Source of the DNA: Leptolyngbya sp. SIOISBB
Lineage (GTDB): Bacteria > Cyanobacteriota > Cyanobacteriia > Phormidesmidales > Phormidesmidaceae
Direction: 5' to 3'
Length of the DNA stretch: 64,000 nucleotides
Assembly: GCA_010671905.1 (NCBI GenBank)
Contig: JAAHII010000001.1
Span: 5,828,001 to 5,892,000, forward strand
The notes beneath the pieces are model-generated. The model saw only the letters and a list, made by a program, of their open reading frames with translations. It had not been told where the DNA came from and searched no databases. The position numbers were made by a program, and so were the translations under genes. Of the stretch, positions 28,461 to 39,216 are shown piece after piece (position 1 is the first letter of the stretch; each line of letters starts with the position of its first letter).

Positions 28461-28814
28461 ATGACTTACGCCATCACTTCCAACTGTATCGGGTGCCAAC
28501 GCTGTGTTTCAGCCTGTCCGACTGCGGCCATTCAGAAGGATGGCGCCCAAGCCCGGATTGACGTCAACCGCTGCAACCAATGTGTCGGCAGTTTCAGCGT
28601 GCCCCAGTGCTGGGCCAGTTGTCCGACGAGTCACGGCTGTATTGAGGCGCTCGCCGCCGCCACCACCGACTACTGGGAAAACTGGTTCACGACTTACACC
28701 CACGTGGTGCAACGGCTGAATAAAACCGCCAACCCCAAATATTGGAACCGCTGGTTTGACCGGTATGCGGCGATGGTGAAGCGGTTGCAAAAAGAGCGAT
28801 CGGTCACCCCGTAA
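28461..28814 (+). CDS. fdxN: Two-cluster ferredoxin of the nifB operon
   Basis: A 117-residue bacterial-type ferredoxin with CIGCQRCVSACP (first [4Fe-4S]) and CNQCVGSFSVPQCWASCP (second cluster, with the longer loop typical of FdxN). It follows nifB by 79 bp, the standard cyanobacterial order. FdxN supplies electrons for NifB-dependent cofactor synthesis. The C-terminal half is a Trp-rich tail (TDYWENWFTTYTHVVQRL, repeated as PKYWNRWFDRYAAMVKRL), an internal duplication. The gene is intact, without an fdxN excision element. Confidence 0.93.
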   Translation: MTYAITSNCIGCQRCVSACPTAAIQKDGAQARIDVNRCNQCVGSFSVPQCWASCPTSHGCIEALAAATTDYWENWFTTYTHVVQRLNKTANPKYWNRWFDRYAAMVKRLQKERSVTP

Positions 28815-28821
28815 GGCCTCC

Positions 28822-28878
28822 CCCCTGCACCCTGCCACCCCTCCACCCTGCTACCCATCCACCCTCCCACCCATCCGG
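28822..28878 (+). repeat. ACCCNNNN octamer tract before nifS
   Basis: ACCC recurs every 8 bases from 28829 to 28871 (spacers TGCC, CTCC, TGCT, ATCC, TCCC). The tract has almost no G on the + strand and ends 10 bp before the nifS start. Similar tracts lie at 30110-30155, 34025-34070, 40163-40238 and 47690-47768. Confidence 0.8.
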
Positions 28879-28888
28879 AGCTTGCCCC

Positions 28889-30082
28889 ATGGTTGTCTAT
28901 CTCGATAACAACGCTACGACCCAAATCGACCCCGCTGTTCTCGAAACGATGTTGCCTTATTTGAGTGAGCTGTACGGCAATCCTTCTTCGATGCATAGCT
29001 TTGGCGGTCAGGTCAAAGCCGCCCTGGATGAGGCCCGGACCCAGGTGGCTCAACTGCTCGGTGCTCAAGATACCGAAATCATCTTCAACAGCTGTGGCAG
29101 CGAAGGCAACAATACGGCCATTCATGCGGCTCTGGCAGCGCAGCCCGAGAAGCGCCACATCATTACTACGGCTGTGGAGCATCCGGCCATCCTTTCTGTG
29201 TGCAAGCACTTGGAAAAGAAGGGCTACACCGTCACCTATCTATCCGTCGACCGTCAAGGGCAACTGGATCTGATGGAACTGGAAGCGGCACTCACAGGGG
29301 GAACGGCGTTAGTGACGACGATGTACGCCAATAACGAAACCGGAGTCGTTTTTCCGGTGGAAGCGATCGCCCTCATGGCCAAGGAATATGGTGCCACGGT
29401 GCATGTGGATGCCGTGCAGGCCGTCGGTAAGCTGCCCATCGATATGAGCCGCAGCGCGATTGATTTACTGACGCTCTCTGGTCACAAGCTCCATGCCCCC
29501 AAAGGCGTCGGTGCTCTCTATGTGCGCAAAGGCTTCCGGTTCCGCCCCTTCTTGTTGGGGGGACACCAAGAGCGCGGTCGCCGCGCCGGTACGCAAAACG
29601 TTGCCAGCATTGTGGCTCTTGGTAAAGCCGCTGAGCTGGCTCAGATTGATCTGCAAAACGCCCCCAAAGAAGCGTGGTTGCGGGACTGCCTAGAGCGCGA
29701 GCTGCTCGCCAACATTCCGGATTGCGAAGTGAATGGCGGCAATTCGCCTCGCTTGCCCAACACCACCAACGTGGGCTTCAAGTACATCGAAGGCGAAGCC
29801 ATCCTCTACATGTTGAATCGCGAAGGCATCTGTGCTTCCTCGGGTTCGGCTTGTACCTCGGGTTCCCTCGACCCGTCTCACGTGTTGATGGCGATGGGGC
29901 TGCCTTACACCATCTTGCACGGCTCTATTCGGTTTAGTCTCTCGCGGTTCACCACTGAATCAGAAATCCAGCATGTGTTGGCCGTGATGCCGCCGATTGT
30001 CGAGCATCTGCGATCGCTCTCTCCGTTCAACAGCGACGAAGCCGGTTGGCTACAAGAGCGGGATGTGGCCTTGGCCACATAA
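28889..30082 (+). CDS. nifS: NifS cysteine desulfurase
   Basis: A 397-residue class V PLP enzyme: [16 protein letters not shown] at the start, the PLP lysine in [15 protein letters not shown], the [14 protein letters not shown] phosphate-binding loop, and the active-site cysteine loop [19 protein letters not shown] of the NifS/IscS class. It takes sulfur from cysteine and passes it to NifU for Fe-S assembly. It lies between fdxN and nifU. The cysK gene 16 kb downstream could feed it with substrate. Confidence 0.96.
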   Translation: MVVYLDNNATTQIDPAVLETMLPYLSELYGNPSSMHSFGGQVKAALDEARTQVAQLLGAQDTEIIFNSCGSEGNNTAIHAALAAQPEKRHIITTAVEHPAILSVCKHLEKKGYTVTYLSVDRQGQLDLMELEAALTGGTALVTTMYANNETGVVFPVEAIALMAKEYGATVHVDAVQAVGKLPIDMSRSAIDLLTLSGHKLHAPKGVGALYVRKGFRFRPFLLGGHQERGRRAGTQNVASIVALGKAAELAQIDLQNAPKEAWLRDCLERELLANIPDCEVNGGNSPRLPNTTNVGFKYIEGEAILYMLNREGICASSGSACTSGSLDPSHVLMAMGLPYTILHGSIRFSLSRFTTESEIQHVLAVMPPIVEHLRSLSPFNSDEAGWLQERDVALAT

Positions 30083-30085
30083 CCC

Positions 30086-30155
30086 CGTACGGGCGAGGCC
30101 TGCCTTGCCCCTCCACCCAACGCCTCCACCCTCCCCGTCCACCCTCACCCCTAGA
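30086..30155 (+). repeat. Short GC hairpin and octamer tract between nifS and nifU
   Basis: GTACGGGCGAGGCCTGCCTTGCCCCTCC (inverted GGGCGAGGC/GCCTTGCCC) is a short member of the GGGGCGAGGCATT family. It is followed by CCACCC-rich sequence up to 30153, ending just before the nifU ATG. Confidence 0.65.
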
Positions 30156-30162
30156 AAACGCC

Positions 30163-31080
30163 ATGTGGGACTATTCCGAAAAAGTACTTGACCTCTTCTA
30201 CAACCCCGTCAACCAAGGCGCGATTGAAGACCCCAATGAATCTGATGTGGCTGTGGTCTATGGCGAGGTGGGCAGCATTGCCTGCGGCGATGCCCTGCGG
30301 CTACACCTGAAGGTCCAGGTCTCTGCCGATCAGATTTTAGATGCCCGGTTTCAGACCTTTGGTTGCACCAGCGCGATCGCGTCTTCCTCGGCTTTAACCG
30401 AAATCATCAAGGGCAAAACCTTAGACGAGGCCCTGGCCATTGACAACCAAGACATCGCGGCTTATCTAGGTGGGTTGCCGGAAGCCAAAATGCACTGCTC
30501 GGTGATGGGGCAAGAAGCGTTAGAAGCGGCCATCTATAAATACCGTGGCATTGAAGTGGAACACCACGAGGATGATGACGAAGGTACCCTGCTTTGCAAG
30601 TGCTTCGGCGTGACGGAAAACAAAGTGCGCCGCTTCATCCTCGAAAACAATCTGGAAACCGTCGAACAAGTCACCAACTACATCAAGGCCGGGGGGGGCT
30701 GCGGTTCTTGCCTGGCCGATATCGAAGATGTATTGCTCGAAGTCCAAGCGGCACCGGAATCGACCCGAGTGGCCGCTGGCGTGGCGCTAAAAGAGACCGC
30801 GCCAACTCTGTCCGATGCGGAGCCGCCAGCCCCCCTCCCGGTGCTGACGAACTTGCAAAAAATCGCCCTGATTCAACAAGTGCTGGATGAGGAAATTCGT
30901 CCCGTTCTGATTGCCGATGGCGGCGATGTGGCACTCCACGATGTAGATGGCGATCGCGTCCTCGTCAGGCTGAAAGGAGCTTGTGACGGCTGCGCCAGCA
31001 GTGCCGATACCGTGCGATATGCGATCGCGGCCCAACTGCAAGAACGGGTCCTCCCCACTCTCCGCGTCGAATCCGTCTAG
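30163..31080 (+). CDS. nifU: NifU Fe-S scaffold protein
   Basis: A 305-residue three-domain NifU: an IscU-like N-terminal domain ([34 protein letters not shown]), a central Bfd-like [2Fe-2S] domain ([28 protein letters not shown]) and a C-terminal Nfu domain with CDGC ([15 protein letters not shown]). It builds clusters for NifH and for the NifB/NifEN pathway using sulfur from NifS. The frame is open upstream to 30046, but the ATG at 30163 gives the conserved start [15 protein letters not shown]. Confidence 0.96.
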   Translation: MWDYSEKVLDLFYNPVNQGAIEDPNESDVAVVYGEVGSIACGDALRLHLKVQVSADQILDARFQTFGCTSAIASSSALTEIIKGKTLDEALAIDNQDIAAYLGGLPEAKMHCSVMGQEALEAAIYKYRGIEVEHHEDDDEGTLLCKCFGVTENKVRRFILENNLETVEQVTNYIKAGGGCGSCLADIEDVLLEVQAAPESTRVAAGVALKETAPTLSDAEPPAPLPVLTNLQKIALIQQVLDEEIRPVLIADGGDVALHDVDGDRVLVRLKGACDGCASSADTVRYAIAAQLQERVLPTLRVESV

Positions 31081-31104
31081 CGATCGCCTCGCCACCCACC
31101 CACC

Positions 31105-31178
31105 GTACGGGTGAGGCATTTTCGGAATGACGGTTTGTCTCAACCCCGAATGTTGTCTCGACAATGCCTCGCCCCTGC
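31105..31178. repeat. GGGGCGAGGCATT-family inverted repeat between nifU and nifH
   Basis: GTACGGGTGAGGCATT (31105-31120) pairs imperfectly with AATGCCTCGCCCCTGC (31163-31178). It is another member of the family at 40883-40956. It may act as a partial terminator after nifU or just be an inert repeat. Confidence 0.7.
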
Positions 31179-31270
31179 CGGATCCATGATCAATTCACGT
31201 TCCTTACAAGACCCATGAACCTCCAACCCTCCAAAAATCATCCCGGAAGGGACCCACCAACGGCCAACTC

Positions 31271-31355
31271 AGTGCGGTAGACAACGAACCCAGTTTGAGA
31301 AGAGCAGGGGTTTCATCCTCTTCCGTGATGCCACACCGCACTGCATCCCTGCTCT
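31271..31355 (+). promoter_or_regulatory. Interleaved inverted repeats in the nifH upstream/leader region
   Basis: AGTGCGGT (31271-31278) complements ACCGCACT (31335-31342), and AGAGCAGGG (31301-31309) complements CCCTGCTCT (31347-31355). The two pairings interleave, so an RNA could form either a pseudoknot or two mutually exclusive stems. The block ends 108 bp before the nifH ATG. Processing at a stem-loop in the nifH leader is known in heterocystous cyanobacteria; a similar role here is inference. Confidence 0.55.
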
Positions 31356-31388
31356 GACCTGCAAAACAGCTCCAAGACAGCGGGCTAA

Positions 31389-32339
<951 letters not shown>

Positions 32340-32488
32340 AGGAACTGAGGTCTAGCGGCCCAGTGAACATCGCCAAATCACTTGCGAGCCAGCTACTAGG
32401 GCGTTCCCCACTAACCCGTTAGACCCGGCACCCTCGACCCACCAACTCCACTCTCGAAACTCACTCCCAAGCTTATAGAGAGGGCATT

Positions 32489-33934
32489 ATGGCCACAGTA
32501 GAAGACAGAAAAGAGCTGATCCAGGAGGTGCTAGAAGCCTATCCTGCGAAAGCCAAGAAAAATCGAGCCAAGCACCTGGATGTCAAAGAAGCCGAAGCTT
32601 CTGACTGCGGTGTCAAGTCCAACAAGAAATCCGTCCCTGGTGTCATGACCACCCGTGGCTGTGCTTATGCCGGAGCCAAAGGGGTGGTCTGGGGTCCGGT
32701 CAAGGACATGATCCACATCAGCCACGGCCCGGTCGGCTGTGGTTACTATTCCTGGTCTGGACGCCGCAACTACTACATTGGCACTACTGGTGTTGATAGC
32801 TTCGGCACCATGCAGTTCACCTCCGACTTCCAAGAGCGCGACATCGTGTTTGGCGGGGATAAAAAACTGGCCAAGCTGATCGACGAATTGGGCGAACTGT
32901 TCCCCCTGAGCCAGGGCACTACGATTGAATCTGAATGTCCCGTAGGCTTAATCGGCGATGACATTGAAGCCGTTGCTCGCCAAAAAGGGAAAGAAACTGG
33001 CTTACCGGTAGTACCGGTTCGTTGTGAAGGCTTCCGGGGTGTTTCGCAATCCCTCGGCCACCACATCGCGAACGACACCGTGCGGGACTGGGTATTGCCC
33101 AAAGCCGACGAGTATCGCAAACTGCCCGAAGGCTTCGAGCCTGGCCCCTACGACGTCAACATCATCGGGGACTACAACATCGGTGGAGATGCTTGGCCCA
33201 GCCGCCTGCTATTAGAAGCGATCGGTCTCCGCGTCATCTCGCAGTTCTCTGGTGATGGCACCTTTAACGAAGTGGTCATGGCACCTCTAGCCAAGATCAA
33301 CCTCATCCACTGCTATCGGTCGATGAACTACATCTGCCGCTTTATGGAAGAGAAGTATGGCATCGGTTGGCTAGAGTACAACTTCTTTGGTCCTACCCAG
33401 ATTGCTAAGTCGCTGCGCAAGATTGCGGCTCAGTTTGATGAAACCATCCAGGCGAAAGCGGAAGAAGTGATCGCTCAGGGCCAAGCTCGCATGGATCAAA
33501 TCGTCGCCAAGTATCGCCCGCGTTTAGAAGGCAAGCAAGTCATGATGATGGTCGGTGGTCTGCGCCCCCGCCACGTCGTTCCCGCTTTCAAAGATCTCGG
33601 CATGGAAGTGATCTCCACCGGGTATGAATTTGGTCACGGTGATGACTACAAACGCACCGCCGACTATGTGGACGAAGGCACCCTGATCTACGACGACGTT
33701 AGTGGCTTTGAGTTCGAAGAGTTCGCTAAGAAACTCCAACCTGATCTCATTGCGGCAGGCATCAAAGAGAAGTACGTCTTCCAGAAGATGGCCTTGCCCT
33801 TCCGCCAGATGCACTCCTGGGATTACTCCGGTCCGTACCACGGTTATGACGGCTTTGAAGTCTTCGCCCGCGACATGGATCTGGCCATCAATAACCCCAC
33901 CTGGAGTTTGATCAACACGCCTTGGGCTGAGTAG
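32489..33934 (+). CDS. nifD: NifD, MoFe protein alpha subunit
   Basis: A 481-residue NifD. P-cluster cysteines are at about 58 (TRGCAYAG), 84 ([11 protein letters not shown]) and 150 ([12 protein letters not shown]). FeMo-co ligation uses the cysteine in [10 protein letters not shown]-adjacent sequence (as in the family) and the histidine in [19 protein letters not shown] near residue 440. The Mo-type pattern and lack of an anfG/vnfG gene indicate molybdenum nitrogenase. The gene is uninterrupted: no nifD element. An apparent point to check is the FeMo-co Cys around residue 270, whose local context reads [17 protein letters not shown]. Confidence 0.97.
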   Translation: MATVEDRKELIQEVLEAYPAKAKKNRAKHLDVKEAEASDCGVKSNKKSVPGVMTTRGCAYAGAKGVVWGPVKDMIHISHGPVGCGYYSWSGRRNYYIGTTGVDSFGTMQFTSDFQERDIVFGGDKKLAKLIDELGELFPLSQGTTIESECPVGLIGDDIEAVARQKGKETGLPVVPVRCEGFRGVSQSLGHHIANDTVRDWVLPKADEYRKLPEGFEPGPYDVNIIGDYNIGGDAWPSRLLLEAIGLRVISQFSGDGTFNEVVMAPLAKINLIHCYRSMNYICRFMEEKYGIGWLEYNFFGPTQIAKSLRKIAAQFDETIQAKAEEVIAQGQARMDQIVAKYRPRLEGKQVMMMVGGLRPRHVVPAFKDLGMEVISTGYEFGHGDDYKRTADYVDEGTLIYDDVSGFEFEEFAKKLQPDLIAAGIKEKYVFQKMALPFRQMHSWDYSGPYHGYDGFEVFARDMDLAINNPTWSLINTPWAE

Positions 33935-34024
33935 CAGAGTCGTTGGGTGGATGGGTGATTGGGGAGTTGGGTGCTAGGTATCAGGTACAGCGGTCAAACC
34001 AAACCTGATACCGACAACCCAAAT

Positions 34025-34070
34025 CCTGCCACCCTTACACCCTGCCACCCCTCACACCCCATACACTTTC
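34025..34070 (+). repeat. ACCCNNNN octamer tract between nifD and nifK
   Basis: ACCC units at 8-base period (spacers TTAC, TGCC, CTCA) lie in the 175-bp nifD-nifK gap. A G-rich lead (GTTGGGTGGATGGGTGATTGG near 33951) could pair with the C-rich part, which would make a long hairpin between the two structural genes. Confidence 0.7.
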
Positions 34071-34109
34071 ACCTTCTCTTCACCCATCGTCCTCTCATAG
34101 GAGAGCATC

Positions 34110-35681
34110 ATGACTGACAATCTTGAGAACACCCCCACCCCGAATACGCCTGCTGATCCGGGCAAAATTCAAGACCACTTTGAACTCTTCCACAACGACG
34201 AATATCAGGAACTCTTTGACTACAAGCGTCAGTTTGAAGGCGCTTACAGCAAAGAGAAAATCGAAGAAGTTGCTGAATGGACTAAGGGCTGGGAATACCG
34301 GGAAAAGAACTTCTCCCGCGAAGCCCTCACCATCAATCCGGCGAAAGCGTGTCAACCCCTGGGCGCTCTGTTTGTCGCCGCTGGCTTTGAAGGCACTCTG
34401 CCCTACAGCCACGGCTCCCAAGGCTGCGTGGCTTATTTCCGCACCCACTTAACCCGGAACTATAAAGAGCCGTTCCAGGCAGTTTCCTCCTCTATGACTG
34501 AGGATGCTGCGGTCTTTGGCGGCCTCAGCAACATGAAGCAGGGCTTGGAAAACTCCTACGCGTTGTATAAGCCCAAGATGATCGCCCTCTGCACCACCTG
34601 TATGGCGGAAGTCATCGGGGATGACCTCGGTGCATTCATCACCACCTCGAAGCAGGAAGGCCATATTCCCGAAGAGCTGCCGGTTCCTTATGCTCACACC
34701 CCCAGCTTTGTGGGCTCCCATATCACGGGCTACGACAACATGCTGAAGGGCATTTTGACGACCCTGACCAAGGACAAGAAAGCGGAAACCACTAACGGTA
34801 AGTTCAACTTCAACTTGGGCTTTGACCCTTATGTGGGCAACACCCGTGAGCTGAAGCGGATTCTTGATCTGTTTGGCGTTGACTACACCATCCTGTCAGA
34901 CAACTCCGACACCTTTGATTCTCCCAATACGGGCGAATTCCAGATGTACAACGGCTTGACCAAGCTGGAAGATGCCGCTGATAGCATCAACGCTGAAGGC
35001 AGCTACTTCTTCCAGAAATACTCTTCGGTGAAGACCCAGGAATTGATGACGAAGGAATGGGAGCAACCCACCTACAACTTCCGGCCCTTTGGCATCAAAG
35101 GCACTGACGAGTTCTTGATGAACCTGTCGGCAGTCACCGGCAAGCCAATTCCGAAGGAACTGCAAGATGAGCGGGGTCGGGCGGTTGACGCCATGACCGA
35201 TTCCCAAGCCTGGATTCATGGTAAGAAGATTGCCCTTTACGGCGATCCGGATCATGTGATCACCCTGGTCAACTTCTTGCTAGAACTGGGCGCTGAGCCG
35301 ACCCACATCGTGGTGAGCAACAGCAATGACGTGTTTGAAGCTGAGCTGCGGGAAATTCTGACCGCTAGCCCTTATGGTCAGGGCGCCACCATCTGGGGCA
35401 AGAAAGACCTGTGGCATCTCCGGTCCTTGATGTTCACCGAGCCAGTCGATCTGCTGATCGGCAACAGCTACGGCAAGTATCTCTGGCGTGACACGGGCAC
35501 TCCGTTAGTGCGCATTGGTTACCCGATCTTCGATCGCCACCACATGCACCGCTACGCCACCCTGGGCTACCAGGGCGCGATCAACCAGCTCAACTGGATT
35601 GTCAACACCATCCTGGAGCAGGCTGACCTAGAGACCAACATCCCGTCGAAGACCGATATCTCCTTCGACTTGATCCGTTAA
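34110..35681 (+). CDS. nifK: NifK, MoFe protein beta subunit
   Basis: A 523-residue NifK. P-cluster cysteines are at about 81 (KACQPLGALFVAAG), 106 (SHGSQGCVAYFRTHL) and 164 (CTTCMAEVIGDDL), and the conserved SMTEDAAVFGG follows. Length and the N-terminal extension fit the group I NifK. It pairs with NifD to give the alpha2beta2 MoFe protein. An AGGAGAG ribosome site lies just before the ATG. Confidence 0.97.
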   Translation: MTDNLENTPTPNTPADPGKIQDHFELFHNDEYQELFDYKRQFEGAYSKEKIEEVAEWTKGWEYREKNFSREALTINPAKACQPLGALFVAAGFEGTLPYSHGSQGCVAYFRTHLTRNYKEPFQAVSSSMTEDAAVFGGLSNMKQGLENSYALYKPKMIALCTTCMAEVIGDDLGAFITTSKQEGHIPEELPVPYAHTPSFVGSHITGYDNMLKGILTTLTKDKKAETTNGKFNFNLGFDPYVGNTRELKRILDLFGVDYTILSDNSDTFDSPNTGEFQMYNGLTKLEDAADSINAEGSYFFQKYSSVKTQELMTKEWEQPTYNFRPFGIKGTDEFLMNLSAVTGKPIPKELQDERGRAVDAMTDSQAWIHGKKIALYGDPDHVITLVNFLLELGAEPTHIVVSNSNDVFEAELREILTASPYGQGATIWGKKDLWHLRSLMFTEPVDLLIGNSYGKYLWRDTGTPLVRIGYPIFDRHHMHRYATLGYQGAINQLNWIVNTILEQADLETNIPSKTDISFDLIR

Positions 35682-35819
35682 GCATCAGGGGGCTAGGGAG
35701 AGGGGGCGTAAAGGAGCACTTGACCATAGTCCTGTCTCCTCTCCTCCTCTCCCCGACACCCCCCTCTCCTCCAGCGCTTACTTTTCTCCTCAATCCATGC
35801 TGTCTCCTCCCTTCCTGCC

Positions 35820-36098
35820 ATGAAACTCGGTGATCCTGAACTCCACTTACCCCCGACCTACGACCTCGACCAAAAAGTGCGGGTCAAAAAGGTGATTCGT
35901 AATGACGGCACTTACCCCGGTGAAGCTACTGGCAAGCGGTTAGCTGAGAAAGGCGACGAAGGTTACGTCATCGGCATCGGCACCTATCTGCAAAGGGCTT
36001 ACATCTATTCCGTGCACTTTCTTAGCAACAACCGGATTGTGGGTTGCTTGGGCCAGGAATTAGAACTCGCAGAAGATTTCTCAAAAGCCAGGGAATAG
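35820..36098 (+). CDS. nifZ: NifZ family protein
   Basis: A 92-residue NifZ: LPPTYDLDQKVRVKKVIRND, then GTYPGEATGKRL and YVIGIGTYLQRAYIYSVHFL. NifZ acts as a chaperone in P-cluster maturation of the MoFe protein. In many cyanobacteria it sits in a separate nifV-nifZ-nifT group; here it is between nifK and nifEN, and neither nifV nor nifT is adjacent. The ATG directly follows a C/T-rich spacer without an obvious Shine-Dalgarno sequence. Confidence 0.92.
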   Translation: MKLGDPELHLPPTYDLDQKVRVKKVIRNDGTYPGEATGKRLAEKGDEGYVIGIGTYLQRAYIYSVHFLSNNRIVGCLGQELELAEDFSKARE

Positions 36099-36184
36099 GG
36101 AATAGGGAACAGGCCAAGACCCAATCCCAACCCCCCCTTCCCCTCATACTCTGCTACCCCATCCACCCTCACACTCCCTCCACC

Positions 36185-39139
36185 ATGACCTCCTCCAAGC
36201 CCAACATCAGCGAACTCCTGACCCAGCCGGGTTGTGAGCATAACCATGAGAAAAATGGCAAAGGTCATAACAAAGCGTGCAAACAACAGGCTAAGCCCGG
36301 AGCAGCTCAGGGCGGCTGCGCGTTTGACGGCGCGAGTATTACCCTGGTTCCGATTACGGATGCGGCGCATCTGGTGCATGGCCCGATCGCTTGTGCCGGC
36401 AATTCTTGGGGGGGGCGCGGTAGCCTCACTTCTGGCCCGATGCTCTACAAAATGGGCTTCACCACTGACCTGAGCGAAAACGACATCATCTTTGGCGGTG
36501 AAAAGAAGCTTTATAAGGCCATTAGCGATGTGAAAGAGCGGTACCGCCCAGCGGCGGTGTTTGTCTATGCCACCTGTGTGACGGCACTGATTGGCGATGA
36601 TCTGGATGCGGTATGCAAAGCGGCCTCAGCGAAATTTGAGATGCCCGTGATTCCGGTACATGCCCCTGGTTTTACGGGCAGTAAAAACTTGGGTAATCGC
36701 CTAGCCGGTGAAGCGCTGCTGGAAAGTGTGATTGGGACTGCCGAGCCGGACTACACCACGCCCTACGACATTAATCTCATCGGCGAATACAACATCGCCG
36801 GCGAACTCTGGGGTGTGTTGCCGCTGTTCGATAAGCTTGGGATCCGCGTCCTCGCCAAAATTACGGGTGACGCCCGTTACGAAGAGGTGGCCTACGCCCA
36901 TCGTGCCAAGCTGAACATCGTGATTTGCTCGAAGGCGCTGATCAACCTGGCCACTAAGATGGAAGACCGCTACGGGATTCCCTACGTCGAAGAGTCGTTC
37001 TACGGCGTTGAGGACATGAATCGCTGCCTGCGGAACATTGCCCATCGGTTTGGGGACGTCAACCTGATGGCGCGAGTTGAGGCGCTGATCGCTCAAGAAA
37101 CGGCGCAATTAGATGAGCGACTAGCTCCCTATCGCGATCGCCTCAAGGACAAGCGCGTCGTCATCAATACGGGCGGTGTCAAGAGCTGGTCCATCATCTC
37201 GGCAGCTCAAGACTTGGGTATCAAGGTGGTTGCCACCAGTGCCAAAAAAAGCACCGAAGCCGACAAGGCCCGCATCAAAAAACTGCTGGGTCAAGACGGC
37301 ATCATGATTGAAAAAGGCGGTGCCCAAGAACTCCTGCAAATCATTGAAAAGACGCAAGCTGATTTACTCATCGCGGGGGGCCGTAACCAGTACACGGCGC
37401 TGAAAGCCCGCATTCCCTTCCTCCATGTGAATCAGGAGCGTCACAATCCCTATTCGGGATATGTGGGCCTGATCGAAATGGCGAAGGAGCTGGACGAAAC
37501 GATTCACAGCCCGGTTTGGCAAGAAGTGCGCCGCCCTGCGCCATGGGATATCGAAGCGGCGCAGCGCAGTCAAGACGCCTGGTGGATTCCGAATCGCTTG
37601 GAAACCCTGGAGCAAGCGGAGTCAGCGGCACCGTCAGCCGCCATTACCAAGGTCGTGGCCCGGCGGAAGGCGGTTGCGGTGAATCCTCTGAAGCAGAGTC
37701 AACCGCTCGGGGCGGCGATCGCCTTCCTCGGTATCCAGGGCGCGATTCCCCTGTTCCACGGCTCTCAAGGCTGTACGGCTTTTGCCAAGGTGTTGCTGGT
37801 CGGCCACTATCAAGAAGCGATTCCCCTCGCGACTACGGCAATGAGCGAAGTCAGTACCGTGCTCGGCGGTGATGACAACGTTGATACGGGTCTGATGACC
37901 GTCATCGAGAAAAACCAGCCGGAACTCATCGGCCTCTTTACCACTGGGCTGACCGAAGTGCGCGGCGATGACATGCACGGCATCCTGCGGCAGTTTCACA
38001 ACGACCATTCGGAACTGCAACTGCCCATCGTCTTTGCCTCGACGCCAGATTACAAAGGCAGTTTGGAAGATGGCTATGCCGCCGCAGTGGAAAGCCTGAT
38101 GCGCGACCTGCCCCAACCAGGTGCGACGAACCCCCGGCAAGTGACGCTGTTGATGAGCTCGGCCTACGGCCCCGGTGATGTGGAAGAACTGCGGGAAATT
38201 GTCGAAGCCTTTGGTCTGCGAGCCATCGTCGTGCCGGATATTTCCACCTCGTTGGATGGGCATTTGGATGACGGTAACTTTGCCAACACGACCACCGGCG
38301 GTACGTCAGTGGCCGAGTTGCAAGCGATCGGGCAATCGGTGGTGACCCTGGTGTTGGGTCGTAGCCTGACGGGGGCAGCGGAAATTTTGACCGATCGCTT
38401 CGGGACGCCCGCGATTCCCTTTGACCAGCTCACTGGGTTAGAAGGCGTTGATCGCTTGCTCCATACCCTTTCACAGCTGAGTGGCCAGCCGGTACCCCCC
38501 AAATATCAACGGCAGCGGCGGCGAGTGCAAGACGCGATGCTTGATACTCATTTCTACTTTGGTCGCAAAAAGGTGGCGATCGCCCTAGAGCCAGACTTGC
38601 TTTACAACATGGCCTGGTGGCTGCAATCCACGGGGGTGGAAATTCAAGCGGCGGTCACCGCCACCAAGTCCCCCCTGCTGAAGCACTTGCCCACGGAGAA
38701 AGTCTACATCGGTGACTTTGAAGACTTTGAGGAATTAGGGGCCGGAGCCGACCTGTGGGTGGCTAATTCCAAAGTCCGTCCCTTTGCCCGTCGCCACGAC
38801 ATTCCCCTCTATCTGCACGGTTTCCCCATGTTGGATCAGCTGGGCAACGGTCAACGATGCTCTGTCGGCTATCGCGGCACGTTGGACATGCTGTTCGCGA
38901 TTGGCAACCTGTTCTTGCATGCGGATGAAGAGCGGAGTCGCGAGCTGGTCCGCGAGTGGCGGGATAGTGGCATCGATCGCACGGCTATGCAAGCCGCTAT
39001 GCAATCCCCTGTTCCGGTCGGTGAGTTCTTTGAGCCTCACCGCTCAGGGGGTGAAAAGTTTGCTGATCCGTTCTTGACCTGTGCGGGAGAGGCGATCGCC
39101 AATCCCCAGCCCGTCCCACGCGACGAAGCCTTGCCGTAA
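36185..39139 (+). CDS. nifEN: NifEN fusion, FeMo-cofactor maturation scaffold
   Basis: One 984-residue frame joins NifE (residues 1 to about 475; CAFDGASITLVPITDAAHLV, HGPIACAGNSWGGRGS, VYATCVTALIGDDL) to NifN (about 487-984; NPLKQSQPLGAAIAFLGIQG, HGSQGCTAFAKVLLV, FTTGLTEVRGDD). The linker is short and Ala-rich (QAESAAPSAAITKVV). NifEN receives NifB-co and matures it with Mo and homocitrate before transfer to NifDK. Normally the two genes are separate and the proteins form an alpha2beta2 tetramer; fusion fixes 1:1 stoichiometry. The frame is open upstream to 36044, but the ATG at 36185 starts the conserved N-terminus. Confidence 0.95.
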   Translation: MTSSKPNISELLTQPGCEHNHEKNGKGHNKACKQQAKPGAAQGGCAFDGASITLVPITDAAHLVHGPIACAGNSWGGRGSLTSGPMLYKMGFTTDLSENDIIFGGEKKLYKAISDVKERYRPAAVFVYATCVTALIGDDLDAVCKAASAKFEMPVIPVHAPGFTGSKNLGNRLAGEALLESVIGTAEPDYTTPYDINLIGEYNIAGELWGVLPLFDKLGIRVLAKITGDARYEEVAYAHRAKLNIVICSKALINLATKMEDRYGIPYVEESFYGVEDMNRCLRNIAHRFGDVNLMARVEALIAQETAQLDERLAPYRDRLKDKRVVINTGGVKSWSIISAAQDLGIKVVATSAKKSTEADKARIKKLLGQDGIMIEKGGAQELLQIIEKTQADLLIAGGRNQYTALKARIPFLHVNQERHNPYSGYVGLIEMAKELDETIHSPVWQEVRRPAPWDIEAAQRSQDAWWIPNRLETLEQAESAAPSAAITKVVARRKAVAVNPLKQSQPLGAAIAFLGIQGAIPLFHGSQGCTAFAKVLLVGHYQEAIPLATTAMSEVSTVLGGDDNVDTGLMTVIEKNQPELIGLFTTGLTEVRGDDMHGILRQFHNDHSELQLPIVFASTPDYKGSLEDGYAAAVESLMRDLPQPGATNPRQVTLLMSSAYGPGDVEELREIVEAFGLRAIVVPDISTSLDGHLDDGNFANTTTGGTSVAELQAIGQSVVTLVLGRSLTGAAEILTDRFGTPAIPFDQLTGLEGVDRLLHTLSQLSGQPVPPKYQRQRRRVQDAMLDTHFYFGRKKVAIALEPDLLYNMAWWLQSTGVEIQAAVTATKSPLLKHLPTEKVYIGDFEDFEELGAGADLWVANSKVRPFARRHDIPLYLHGFPMLDQLGNGQRCSVGYRGTLDMLFAIGNLFLHADEERSRELVREWRDSGIDRTAMQAAMQSPVPVGEFFEPHRSGGEKFADPFLTCAGEAIANPQPVPRDEALP

Positions 39140-39216
39140 AACCTGTCATGGCCCGTCCGGGCGCCCGATGCGCCCCTCCCCTTCCCCCGATAGCGCCCAT
39201 TCCCAAGGAGACTCCG

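Noticed and set aside
37634-38263. 209-codon frame antisense to the NifN half
   Set aside because: Shadow of nifEN with no motif.
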